NCBI RefSeq assembly: GCF_900111575.1
Contig: NZ_FOIF01000003.1
Location: 1-64,000, forward strand
DNA length: 64,000 nt
Source: Anaerobranca gottschalkii DSM 13577
Lineage (GTDB): Bacteria > Bacillota > Proteinivoracia > Proteinivoracales > Proteinivoracaceae
Direction: 5' to 3'
This document shows positions 28,659-37,325 of this stretch, piece after piece (the first letter of the stretch is position 1; each line of letters starts with the position of its first letter). The position numbers and the translations under genes are program-made. The notes under the pieces were generated by a model, which was not told where the DNA came from, made no database searches, and saw only the letters and a list, made by a program, of their open reading frames with translations.

Positions 28659-28687
28659 TTGAAATTAAAGTTAAATTATTATATAAT
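28659..28687 (+). promoter_or_regulatory. SigA-type promoter of the mannoside island
   Basis: TTGAAA at 28659-28664, a 17-base spacer and TATAAT at 28682-28687. An imperfect GTTAA...TTAAC palindrome spans the -10, a possible operator for the LacI-family regulator encoded downstream. Confidence 0.65.
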
Positions 28688-28754
28688 TAACTTGAAATTA
28701 GTTTATTTATTAAAAATAAATATTATTTGGATTAAATGTAGAGGAGGTAATAAT

Positions 28755-29696
28755 GTGTTTTGGAATAGTAAAGCAGAATCTGTAGATGAATTATTAAATA
28801 AATACCATATAAAAAATACTACATATAAAAGTGAAAGGTTAATATTTGAAGTTAAAGATGATAGAGATATTTATAATATTACGGCACCTTTTGATAATGA
28901 AGGTGAATCAATCATAGCTGGAAGGGTAGAAAAAAGAGATAGTGAAAATTCCGAAGTAATGTTCTTTATAAATCGTGGAAATAAATGGACCCCAAAAGAG
29001 GGTAGCCCAGTATTCAATTTACAAGATCCTTTTATCACTAAGATCAAGAATCAATTAATATTTGGAGGAGTTGAAGTTTACCCAACCGAAAACGATAGTT
29101 TAGGTTATAGAACTGTTTTTTATAGAGGTGCAAATATTAATAGTTTAGAAAAATTTACAGTAGGACCTGATATGATGAAAGATATAAGGCTTTTGGAATT
29201 AAAAGATGGTCGGATTTTAGTATTTACAAGACCTCAAGGGGAAATTGGTGGTAGAGGAACTATAGGTTATATAATTATTAATTCTTTAGAAGAACTAACT
29301 CCTCAAAAAATATTAGAAGCTAGGTTGTTTAAAAATCAATTTATAAAAGAGGAATGGGGAGGAGCAAATGAACTTATTAATTTAAATAATGGTTTAGTAG
29401 GAGTATTGGGACATATTGCGAAATTTGATAATGAGGGTAATAGACATTATTATTCCATGACTTTTGCCTTTAATCCTATAAATGGTGAAATTACCAAAAT
29501 GAAAATTATCGCTACAAGGAGCGATTTTGCTGATGGTGAATATAAAAGACCGGATTTAAAAGATGTTATATTTAGTGGAGGTATCTTAAGAAAGGACAAT
29601 GGAAAAGCTGAGTTATACTGTGGTGTTAGTGATGCAGAGGCACATAAAGTAATGATTGAAGATCCTTTTTTAGAGTATGAAAAAATTAAAATTTAA
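28755..29696 (+). CDS. DUF1861 family five-bladed beta-propeller protein, putative mannoside-active
   Basis: This 313-residue protein has no signal peptide. It belongs to the DUF1861 (MTP-1) family, which has no settled activity that I know of and is related in fold to GH43/GH130 propellers. Blade-like stretches resemble its neighbour the GH130 enzyme: LQDPFITKIKNQLIFGGVE versus EDPRITKIEDYYYIYFS, and KDVIFSGGILRKDNGKAELY followed by CGVSDAEAH versus VVFGCGAIVEGD and YYGVADTS. EWGGANELINLNNGLVG is another conserved patch. GTG at 28755 follows AGGAGG by seven bases; an earlier frame opening overlaps the promoter. It is the first gene of the island. I infer a glycosidase, phosphorylase or sugar-binding role on the same substrate. 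Confidence 0.75.
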   Translation: MFWNSKAESVDELLNKYHIKNTTYKSERLIFEVKDDRDIYNITAPFDNEGESIIAGRVEKRDSENSEVMFFINRGNKWTPKEGSPVFNLQDPFITKIKNQLIFGGVEVYPTENDSLGYRTVFYRGANINSLEKFTVGPDMMKDIRLLELKDGRILVFTRPQGEIGGRGTIGYIIINSLEELTPQKILEARLFKNQFIKEEWGGANELINLNNGLVGVLGHIAKFDNEGNRHYYSMTFAFNPINGEITKMKIIATRSDFADGEYKRPDLKDVIFSGGILRKDNGKAELYCGVSDAEAHKVMIEDPFLEYEKIKI

Positions 29697-29740
29697 TCAG
29701 ATAAAATAAACTGTCTAATGAAATTAGGAGGTACTAGTTA

Positions 29741-30799
29741 ATGAAAACTAATCGATATAAGGGAAATCCTATTATTACTCCAAAAGATATAAAACCACAT
29801 AGGGAAGATTTTGAGGTGATTGGAGTATTTAATCCAGGGGTAGCTATATATAATGATGAAGTTATATTATTACTAAGAGTAGCAGAAAGACCGATATGTA
29901 AAAATAAAGAAGAGTTTAAAGCACCTGTTTTTAATTTTCCAAAAGGTGAAATAGAAATTTTAACTTTAAATATAAATGATGAGAGTTATGATTTTACTGA
30001 TTCTAGAGTAATAAAGGATAATATAAAAAAAGATGGAAGTTTTAAATATTTAACCTCGATATCTTACATACTAAAAGCTACCAGTAAAGATGGTAAAAAT
30101 TTTAGAATAGATGAAAAACCATTTATTTATCCTTCCAATCAATACGATGTATTTGGTGTAGAAGATCCTAGAATAACCAAAATTGAAGATTATTATTATA
30201 TCTATTTTAGTGTTGTATCTTCAAAAGGTGTAGGGGTTAGATTAGTAAAAACTAAGGATTTTAATGTTAAAGAAGACTGTGGTATTATTTTTGCACCTGA
30301 GAATAAAGATGTGGTAATTTTTCCTGAAAGAATTAATGGGAAGTATTATGCTCTTCATAGACCAGTTCCTAAATGTGCAGGTAATCCTGAGATATGGATA
30401 GCTGAATCAGATAATCTGATATATTGGGGAAATCATAAATTATTATTAGAGTTAAGAGAAAATATGTGGGATAATGGAAGAATAGGTGGGGGACTTGTAC
30501 CAATTAAAACTGAGAAAGGATGGTTGGAACTTTATCACGGTGCATCAAAAAATAATAGATATTGCATGGGCGCAGTTTTGCTAGATTTAGAGAATCCTTC
30601 TAAAGTATTAGCAAGGTCTGAAAAACCTATTTTAGAGCCACAAGAAGATTATGAAATTAATGGTTTTTTTAATAACGTGGTTTTTGGTTGCGGTGCGATT
30701 GTAGAAGGTGATTTAATAAAAATGTATTATGGAGTTGCAGATACTTCTGTAGCTTATGTTGAACTAAGCATAAAAGATATATTAAATTCTTTAAGATGA
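29741..30799 (+). CDS. GH130 family beta-mannoside phosphorylase (or hydrolase)
   Basis: This cytosolic protein of 352 residues carries the GH130 signatures in order: RYKGNPIITPKDI, FEVIGVFNPGVAIY, LLLRVAERP, GVEDPRITKIEDYYYIYFS (about 138-155), NKDVVIFPERINGKYYALHRP, IGGGLVPIKTEKGWLELYHGA and VVFGCGAIVEGDLIKMYYGVAD. Known family members phosphorolyse beta-1,4- or beta-1,2-mannosides to alpha-mannose 1-phosphate; a few are beta-1,2-mannosidases. A phosphohexomutase and mannose-6-phosphate isomerase at the end of the same unit favour phosphorolysis, as they would turn mannose 1-phosphate into fructose 6-phosphate. AGGAGG lies upstream of ATG. Linkage specificity cannot be called by eye. Confidence 0.88.
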   Translation: MKTNRYKGNPIITPKDIKPHREDFEVIGVFNPGVAIYNDEVILLLRVAERPICKNKEEFKAPVFNFPKGEIEILTLNINDESYDFTDSRVIKDNIKKDGSFKYLTSISYILKATSKDGKNFRIDEKPFIYPSNQYDVFGVEDPRITKIEDYYYIYFSVVSSKGVGVRLVKTKDFNVKEDCGIIFAPENKDVVIFPERINGKYYALHRPVPKCAGNPEIWIAESDNLIYWGNHKLLLELRENMWDNGRIGGGLVPIKTEKGWLELYHGASKNNRYCMGAVLLDLENPSKVLARSEKPILEPQEDYEINGFFNNVVFGCGAIVEGDLIKMYYGVADTSVAYVELSIKDILNSLR

Positions 30800-30828
30800 T
30801 TTAATTACAAATTTAAGGTGAGAGATTT

Positions 30829-32445
30829 ATGGATAAATGGTGGGAAAAAGCTATTATTTATGAAATTTACATGCCTAGCTATTATGATAGTAACGGAGAT
30901 GGGATAGGTGATTTTAAAGGATTAACTGAGAAATTAGATTATTTAAAAGAATTAGGTATAAATGCCTTATGGATTACGCCGTTTTATAAGTCGCCAAAGG
31001 TTGATAACGGATATGACATTGAAGACTTCTATAGTATAGATTCTGATTATGGCACGCTAGAAGACTTTAAAATATTTGTAGATGAAGTTCACAAGAGAGG
31101 TATTAAATTAATTATTGATATGATTTTAAACCATACTTCTAATAAACATCCTTGGTTTATTGAATCTAAAGTTTCGTTAGAAAACTCAAAAAGAGATTGG
31201 TATATATGGAAAAATGGATTCAACAATTTGCCACCCAATAACTGGGAATCTTTCTTTGGTGGAAGTGCGTGGGAATATGATTCAAAAACTAAACAATATT
31301 ATTATCATGCTTTTTCAAAAGAACAGGTAGATTTAAACTGGAGTAATCCTAAAGTAAAAGATGCAATGTTTGATGTTATAAAGTTTTGGTTGGATTTAGG
31401 AGTCGATGGATTAAGACTCGATGTTATTAACTTTTTAAAAGTTAATAACGAATTTAAAAATAATCCAATAGATAAAGATGGTAAGCAGATACATCAATAC
31501 GATAAAGATCAAGAAGGAATTTTAAATATTATAGAGGAAATCAATAATCTGACAAAAAAATATGGAGATATATTTTTGTTAGGTGAAGTAGGTAGTGAAG
31601 ATTTAGGTACTTTAATGTCATATGTAGGAGAAAATTTATTAGATGCAGTTTTTAATTTTAATTTAGGTAGTATATTGGAATTTGATCCTGAAAGGATATA
31701 TGAAGAACTGAAAAAAATGTATTGTAATTATAATAACAAAATCTTTACTTTATTTTTCGGGAACCATGATATATCTAGATTTATTTCTAGGTTTTCTAAT
31801 GGGTACTATGATGAAGAAAAAGCTAAACTTGTTGCTACATTAATTTTAACGGCAAAGGGAATTCCTTTTATTTACTATGGTGAAGAGATTGGAATGCGGG
31901 ATTATTATCCACAAAGTGTTAATGATATAAGGGATATACAAGCGAAGATTAAATACTATGATACTTTAAGAGAAGGAAAAAGTGAACAGGATGCTTTAAA
32001 GATTGCTAATAAAGTTAATAGAGATAAAGCAAGAACGCCTATGCAGTGGAACAATAATTTAAATTGTGGTTTTTCAAGTGGTAAACCATGGATAAAGATC
32101 ACTGAGAAATATAGACATATAAACGTTGAAGAACAAAGAAGAGATGAGAAATCAATTTTTAATTATTATAAAAAAATAATTAGTTTAAGGAATGGTAACC
32201 TAGTTTTTCAAATAGGAGAATGTACTGATTTAATACTTATTAACGATATTATTAGTTTCCAGAGAAACTTAAATAATGAAAAGTATTTAATATTACTGAA
32301 CTTTTCTGATAAGCTTAGTAACTATTTTTTTCCTGAATTAAAGAAAGCAGAATTTGTTTTATCTAGTATTAGAGACAAGATTGTGTTAGATGAAAAAATT
32401 GAACTCCTTCCTTTTGAAGCTGTAATAGTAAAATTGCCATATTAA
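30829..32445 (+). CDS. GH13 family alpha-glucosidase (oligo-1,6-glucosidase type)
   Basis: This cytosolic alpha-amylase superfamily enzyme of 538 residues opens with WWEKAIIYEIYMPSYYDSNGDGIGDFKGL, the calcium-site motif of oligo-1,6-glucosidases. Other landmarks: IIDMILNHTSNKHPWF, nucleophile Asp in DGLRLDVIN (about 197), acid/base Glu in LLGEVGSED (about 253), and Asp in FGNHDISRF (about 313). KARTPMQWNNNLNCGFSSGKPW is a family patch. It would release glucose from the non-reducing end of short alpha-glucosides. Why it lies among mannoside genes is unclear; the imported sugar may contain both residues. No signal peptide. Confidence 0.9.
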   Translation: MDKWWEKAIIYEIYMPSYYDSNGDGIGDFKGLTEKLDYLKELGINALWITPFYKSPKVDNGYDIEDFYSIDSDYGTLEDFKIFVDEVHKRGIKLIIDMILNHTSNKHPWFIESKVSLENSKRDWYIWKNGFNNLPPNNWESFFGGSAWEYDSKTKQYYYHAFSKEQVDLNWSNPKVKDAMFDVIKFWLDLGVDGLRLDVINFLKVNNEFKNNPIDKDGKQIHQYDKDQEGILNIIEEINNLTKKYGDIFLLGEVGSEDLGTLMSYVGENLLDAVFNFNLGSILEFDPERIYEELKKMYCNYNNKIFTLFFGNHDISRFISRFSNGYYDEEKAKLVATLILTAKGIPFIYYGEEIGMRDYYPQSVNDIRDIQAKIKYYDTLREGKSEQDALKIANKVNRDKARTPMQWNNNLNCGFSSGKPWIKITEKYRHINVEEQRRDEKSIFNYYKKIISLRNGNLVFQIGECTDLILINDIISFQRNLNNEKYLILLNFSDKLSNYFFPELKKAEFVLSSIRDKIVLDEKIELLPFEAVIVKLPY

Positions 32446-32465
32446 AATTAAAAGGTGTGATAGAA

Positions 32466-33485
32466 TTGAAAATAACAAAAAAGAAAGTAACTATGAAAGA
32501 TATAGCTGAAAAATTAAACATATCAATAAATGCTGTTTCTTTAGCATTAAACGATAAACATGGAGTCAGTGAAGAGACTAAAAAGCTAATATTCGAAACA
32601 GCTAATCAAATGGGTTATTTTGAGGACAAATTGTTAAATAAAGGGTTTAAAAATATATGTGTTTTAATTGAAGAAAAAAATTTTTATGATACTACTTTTT
32701 ATACTAAAGTTATCTTAGGTATTGAAACTGAAAGTAAAAAAAATAACTTTGATATGCTTATCAGATTCATGAATTTAGAAAATTTTCAAATACCTACTTG
32801 TATTGAATCTAGAAAAGTTTCTGGGATACTAATAGTTGGTAATATTCGAGATGAACATCTAAGAATGTTATTAAAATATAATATTCCTATAGTTTTAGTT
32901 GATCATGCTACTTTAGAATTAAATCTAAATGCAATTTTAACGCAAAATATGATAGGTTCGTATTTAGCAACAAGACACCTAATCAAAAATGGACATTCAC
33001 AAATAGGTTTTGTTGGAGAAATTGATTTTTCCTTGAGCTTTAAGCAAAGATGGTTAGGTTTCGAACAAGCAATGAAAGATTATGGATTAAAAGTAGATAT
33101 AGATTATTGTATTACGGAAAAAGTTGAGCAATTTGTTTTGGCAAAAAAATATAATGAGTTTGCATCGGTTATCTCCCAACTAAGTAAACTACCAACTGCC
33201 TGGATTTGTTCTAATGATAATACTGCTATAACTTTATATAATGCTTTAAAAATTTTAGGGAAAAAGGTACCAGAAGATATTTCAATAATTGGTTTCGATG
33301 ATATAGAGTCTTGTAAGATTATTACTCCTAATTTAACAACTGTGTATGTAGATAAAGAACTTATGGGTAAAAAAGCTGTAAAAAAATTACTGCAGATTAT
33401 GGGAAAACCTAAACAATCAACAGAACACATTTATATGGAAGTAAAGTTAATTGAGCGAGATTCTGTAAAATGCCTAATAAAATGA
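32466..33485 (+). CDS. LacI family transcriptional regulator
   Basis: This 339-residue repressor-type protein has an N-terminal helix-turn-helix VTMKDIAEKLNISINAVSLALND with hinge region to about residue 60, and a periplasmic-binding-protein-like effector domain (AVNSA-type loop here SGILIVGNIRD, GHSQIGFVGE, WICSNDNTAITLY, DISIIGFDDIESC, TTVYVDKELMGKKAV). Start TTG at 32466 lies about eight bases after AAAGGTG; GTG at 32457 overlaps that site. Lying inside the island it probably senses the imported sugar or a product and controls the promoter at 28659. Confidence 0.9.
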   Translation: MKITKKKVTMKDIAEKLNISINAVSLALNDKHGVSEETKKLIFETANQMGYFEDKLLNKGFKNICVLIEEKNFYDTTFYTKVILGIETESKKNNFDMLIRFMNLENFQIPTCIESRKVSGILIVGNIRDEHLRMLLKYNIPIVLVDHATLELNLNAILTQNMIGSYLATRHLIKNGHSQIGFVGEIDFSLSFKQRWLGFEQAMKDYGLKVDIDYCITEKVEQFVLAKKYNEFASVISQLSKLPTAWICSNDNTAITLYNALKILGKKVPEDISIIGFDDIESCKIITPNLTTVYVDKELMGKKAVKKLLQIMGKPKQSTEHIYMEVKLIERDSVKCLIK

Positions 33486-33514
33486 AATCCAATTTAAAAT
33501 GGATTGCATTTTAT
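33477..33514 (+). terminator. Stem-loop at the end of the LacI gene
   Basis: ATAAAATG pairs with CATTTTAT and AATCCA with TGGATT around one mismatch and an A/T loop. It overlaps the regulator's stop codon. T-content after it is modest, so it may be a partial terminator or processing site between regulator and transporter genes. Confidence 0.55.
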
Positions 33515-33544
33515 TATAAAAATTAAAAGGGAGGAGAAAGTCTT

Positions 33545-35350
33545 ATGAAAAAATTTTTTAAAAAAGGGAGTTCTGTACTACTTATCACAATTTTCATTGT
33601 TATGTTGTTTGTAGGCTGTTCTTCAGAAAAAGAATCTGTTAATTCAAATCATTTACAACTAGCTACAGATTGGCCCTTTCCTTTTCATGGAAACCCATTT
33701 GGAGCTGGGGGAGTCGGTGGTGCTTGGTGGTTTATGTATGAGCCATTTGCTTATTATCTTCCTATGACCGGTGAATATATTCCACGTTTAGCTGAGAATT
33801 GGGAAATTGATGGAAATGATGTTAAAGTATATTTGAGAAAAGATGTTAAATTTAGTGATGGAGAATTATTTACAGCAGAAGATGTAATTAATACAGTTAA
33901 TTTTATTCAGGCACTATGGGGGTGGCCATACGATATAAAAGAAGTAAAAGCTATTGATTCAAATACGGTAATTTTTACATTAACCTCCACTAATTTTGTT
34001 CACACATTATTAACAGATGGGGCTATTGCTAGTTTAGCACCATTGCATGTGTATTCTGATTTTGCTGAACAGGCAGAAGAAGTTGCAAAGATTGGAAAAG
34101 AAATATTTTACAGGCAAATTGAAGGTCAAGAAGTCTCAGAAGAAATGAGAAATCAATATAATAAGAAAGCTGATGAACTAGCACAAAAAGTAAGGGGATT
34201 TTCCGTATTTAATACTTTTGGCAGAGTGCCTGTAGTAGGAAGTTTTGAGCCCGTTAATATTAGTCAGGTTGAAATGAAATTAGAAAGGAATAAATATCAT
34301 TGGCTTAATTCAAAGCAAAAGATTGATGATATTATATTTAAGAGATGGTCTTCTAATGAATATGTATGGGCTTCACTAATTTCTAATGAAATTGATGCTG
34401 CCCATCCTAATATGCCAAAGGATGTGGTTGAGCAGCTTAATAATCTAAACAGTAGATTAAAAGTAATATCAGTGTCAGACTTATCGGATATATCGTTAAT
34501 ATTTAATTTCAAGAAACAAATGTTTAATGATTTAGCACTTAGAAAATCTATTGCATATATATTAAATAGAGATACTATTAGAGATGTATCTTCTTGGCAG
34601 GCTAATAGTTATGAAAATTATTATGCTTATGGTTTATTAAAAAGTATGTCAAATGAATGGATTGATGAAGCTAACTTAAATAAATTTACTAAATATAGTC
34701 AAAATAAAACGCTTGCTGAACAGATTTTAGAAGAAGCAGGATATAAAAAAGACAATGGAATTTGGCATCAATCTAATGGAAATCCAGTAGAATTTACAAT
34801 TTCTGTATATGGACCCCACAATGACTGGGTATTAGCAGCTAGAGAGATTGTACAACAGCTCAAATCTTTTGGTTTTAAAGTGGATATGAAATTAATTCCA
34901 GAAGGTATGAGAGATAATGTAATGAGAACTGGTGACTATGATGTTGCTATTGAGTTTGGAACAGCTTGGTGGGGATATCCTCATCCATTAACTGGGTATA
35001 GAAGACTATATGAAGGAGATATTGCTTTAATAACTGGATTTCCTTCTACAGAAAAATACTTAACACCATGGGGTGAATTAGCTCCTAAAGATTTAATTGA
35101 AGAGTTAAATAATAATTTATATGATGAAATAAAGGCTAAAGAAATAATTGAAAAATTGGCATATATAACCAATGAGTATTTACCTATTATACCAATAAAA
35201 GAAAAAGTATTACCAATTTATTTTAATAATGGTTTTAGGGTACAAGGGTGGCCTGATGAAAAAGATCCTATATGGTCTTTAGCTCCTGGTGGAATTGAAA
35301 GAGTATATAATTTGTTGATTGGAGAAGGAATTTTGTATCCGATTGAATAA
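33545..35350 (+). CDS. Oligosaccharide-type substrate-binding lipoprotein, SBP_bac_5 family
   Basis: This 601-residue lipoprotein captures substrate for the transporter encoded next. The signal peptide ends in VGC (Cys about 27; the lipobox LFVGC is slightly atypical). WPFPFHGNPFGAGGVGGAWWF and RLAENWEIDGNDVKVYLRKDVKFSDGEL split across the N-terminal lobe mark it as an extracellular solute-binding protein of family 5. It is about 100 residues longer than the peptide-type protein at 13069-14574. Proteins of this family bind beta-mannosides in Thermotoga, so a mannoside ligand is the natural inference. GGGAGGAG precedes ATG. A strong hairpin follows. Confidence 0.88.
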   Translation: MKKFFKKGSSVLLITIFIVMLFVGCSSEKESVNSNHLQLATDWPFPFHGNPFGAGGVGGAWWFMYEPFAYYLPMTGEYIPRLAENWEIDGNDVKVYLRKDVKFSDGELFTAEDVINTVNFIQALWGWPYDIKEVKAIDSNTVIFTLTSTNFVHTLLTDGAIASLAPLHVYSDFAEQAEEVAKIGKEIFYRQIEGQEVSEEMRNQYNKKADELAQKVRGFSVFNTFGRVPVVGSFEPVNISQVEMKLERNKYHWLNSKQKIDDIIFKRWSSNEYVWASLISNEIDAAHPNMPKDVVEQLNNLNSRLKVISVSDLSDISLIFNFKKQMFNDLALRKSIAYILNRDTIRDVSSWQANSYENYYAYGLLKSMSNEWIDEANLNKFTKYSQNKTLAEQILEEAGYKKDNGIWHQSNGNPVEFTISVYGPHNDWVLAAREIVQQLKSFGFKVDMKLIPEGMRDNVMRTGDYDVAIEFGTAWWGYPHPLTGYRRLYEGDIALITGFPSTEKYLTPWGELAPKDLIEELNNNLYDEIKAKEIIEKLAYITNEYLPIIPIKEKVLPIYFNNGFRVQGWPDEKDPIWSLAPGGIERVYNLLIGEGILYPIE

Positions 35351-35355
35351 CTACT

Positions 35356-35400
35356 AGATTTACAATTGAGGGAATTTTATATTCCCTCAATTGTAAATCT
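35356..35400 (+). terminator. Perfect 20-bp stem-loop after the binding-protein gene
   Basis: Bases 35356-35375 and 35381-35400 are exact reverse complements around a five-base loop. The following AATTTG is only weakly T-rich, so read-through to the permease genes with protection of the upstream message is the likely effect. Confidence 0.8.
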
Positions 35401-35463
35401 AATTTGTTAAAGTATTAGGTATAAGAACTCCTTTCTTTATTTAGAAAAATTGGTGGTGAGGAT

Positions 35464-36450
35464 ATGGATTACTTTATAAAGAGAATAGTGTATTTGATAT
35501 TAGTTTTTATGATATCTGTAAGCATAATTTTCGTTCTAGTTAACAATATGCCTGGAGATCCTGCTTTTGGTTTAGCAGTTTCTATAGCTCAACAAAGAAA
35601 TATGGAAATAGAACAAGCTTTAGAAATCGCTAGAAGAATGATTGGCGTTTCTGAAGATATGTCATTTATAGAAGGCTATATAAAGTTTTTATCTAACCTA
35701 CTAAGAGGAAACTTTGGATATTCTACATTTTACAATACTAGTGTTAATGAAATTATAGCTAAATCTTTGCCATGGACTATTTTTGTTATCTCTTTAGCTA
35801 CTTTATTAAGTTTTTTAATTGGTGTATACTTAGGAGCTTTTACTGCACATAAAAAAGGAACAATTATAGAAAATATTATTTCAACTTTATCAAGTATAGT
35901 TCAAGCTATACCACCATTTGTCTTAGCAGTATTAATTTTATTTTTGTTTTCCGTTAGATTAAAGTTATTGCCGATGGGGGGAGCCTATCCCGTTGGTTTA
36001 ACTCCTACTATTTCAATAAATTTTATATTTATTATTTTTATTCATGCTTTAGGCCCAGTATTAGCAACTGCAATACCTCAAACTGCTTCTTGGATTTTAA
36101 CTATGAGAGGAAATACAACACAAGTCATGGAAGAAGATTTCATAAGATTTGCAGAAATGCGTGGCTTGAAAGATAGGGTTATTGCTGGGAAATATATAAG
36201 AAATAATGCTATACTTCCTTTGATAGCTGGTTTAGCTATAAGTTTAGGATATATGTTAGGTGGACACACTTTAGTAGAAGCAATCTTCAATTATCCTGGT
36301 ATTGGTTTTTATTTCGCAAGAGCAATTGCAGTTAGAGATTTTAGTTTATTAACAGGGCTATTTTCTCTTATTGTTATAGGTGTAGTAATTACAACCTTTA
36401 TAGCAGAAATTATTTATATAATAATAGATCCGAGGGTGAAAATGAAATGA
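35464..36450 (+). CDS. Opp-type oligosaccharide importer permease, DppB-like
   Basis: This 328-residue permease has about six membrane helices. It opens YFIKRIVYLILVFMISVSIIF and has VNNMPGDPAFGLAV, the DppB-type periplasmic motif, and the EAA loop EEDFIRFAEMRGLKDRVIAGKYI. The last codon overlaps the next gene as ATGA. It pairs with the following permease and two ATPases. Confidence 0.92.
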   Translation: MDYFIKRIVYLILVFMISVSIIFVLVNNMPGDPAFGLAVSIAQQRNMEIEQALEIARRMIGVSEDMSFIEGYIKFLSNLLRGNFGYSTFYNTSVNEIIAKSLPWTIFVISLATLLSFLIGVYLGAFTAHKKGTIIENIISTLSSIVQAIPPFVLAVLILFLFSVRLKLLPMGGAYPVGLTPTISINFIFIIFIHALGPVLATAIPQTASWILTMRGNTTQVMEEDFIRFAEMRGLKDRVIAGKYIRNNAILPLIAGLAISLGYMLGGHTLVEAIFNYPGIGFYFARAIAVRDFSLLTGLFSLIVIGVVITTFIAEIIYIIIDPRVKMK

Positions 36451-37325
36451 TAAATAATTTGAAAATATTTTACCATAACTATATTAATCCATTAATTGTG
36501 AATAAAAAATCATTATTTGGTTTATGTATATTAGGTTTTTATATACTAATGGCTATTTTTGGACCTATGCTAATAACACTAGATCTTAATTCTAATTTTG
36601 CTGAAAGATATCAAAGACCATCATTTAAACATCCTTTTGGTACTGATTATTTTGGAGTAGACATATTTAGACAGATTGTCCATGGTTCTAGGACAGTTAT
36701 ATCTTTAGCATTGTTAGCAAGTTTTTTTTCAGTGTTAATTGGAACTATTGTAGGTGTTACAAGGGGTTATTTAGATGGGTTTATGGGTAAAATAATTGAC
36801 ATTTTTATTATGGTATTTTTAGTTATTCCATCTTTTCCTGCTTTATTGATCTTAGCAGCAATATTTATGGATAAAGAGCTTAATACAATACAATTATCTT
36901 TATTAGTTGCAATTTGGTTATGGGCTCCTTTAGCAAAGCAGATATCTGCTCAAGTCTTGACAATAAAATCTAGAGAATTTATTGAAGCATCGAGATTACT
37001 TAATATGTCATTACCATATATTCTTTTTAGTGATATTTTAAAGTTATTGATTCCATATATATTTATGAATTTTGTTTTACAAATTAAAAGCACAATGGAA
37101 TTTTCTGTTGGGTTAATGTTTTTAGGTTTAGCAAAGTTTGAAGCTACCCATTGGGGAGTAATGTTAAATTATGCATTATATCAAGCAGGTGCTTTATATA
37201 CTGTTAAAGGTTTTCATTATTTGTTTTTTGTTATTTTTAATATAGTATTATTAATTTATGGGGGTATATTATTGTCCCGTGGTGTTGAAGAAGTATTTAA
37301 CCCACGATTGAGAGGTGACCAGTAG
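36447..37325 (+). CDS. Opp-type oligosaccharide importer permease, DppC-like
   Basis: This second permease has 292 residues. The N-terminal segment KKSLFGLCILGFYILMAIFGP is the first helix. HPFGTDYFGVDIFRQIVHGSR is the DppC landmark, and SREFIEASRLLNMSLPYILFSD is the EAA coupling loop. It begins in the four-base ATGA overlap with the preceding permease and ends directly before the ATPase gene, so all are translationally linked. Confidence 0.92.
   Translation: MINNLKIFYHNYINPLIVNKKSLFGLCILGFYILMAIFGPMLITLDLNSNFAERYQRPSFKHPFGTDYFGVDIFRQIVHGSRTVISLALLASFFSVLIGTIVGVTRGYLDGFMGKIIDIFIMVFLVIPSFPALLILAAIFMDKELNTIQLSLLVAIWLWAPLAKQISAQVLTIKSREFIEASRLLNMSLPYILFSDILKLLIPYIFMNFVLQIKSTMEFSVGLMFLGLAKFEATHWGVMLNYALYQAGALYTVKGFHYLFFVIFNIVLLIYGGILLSRGVEEVFNPRLRGDQ

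Noticed and set aside
28659-28754. N-terminal extension of the DUF1861 protein
   Set aside because: The extra frame overlaps the -35 and -10 boxes, has no ribosome site, and GTG at 28755 has AGGAGG at ideal spacing.
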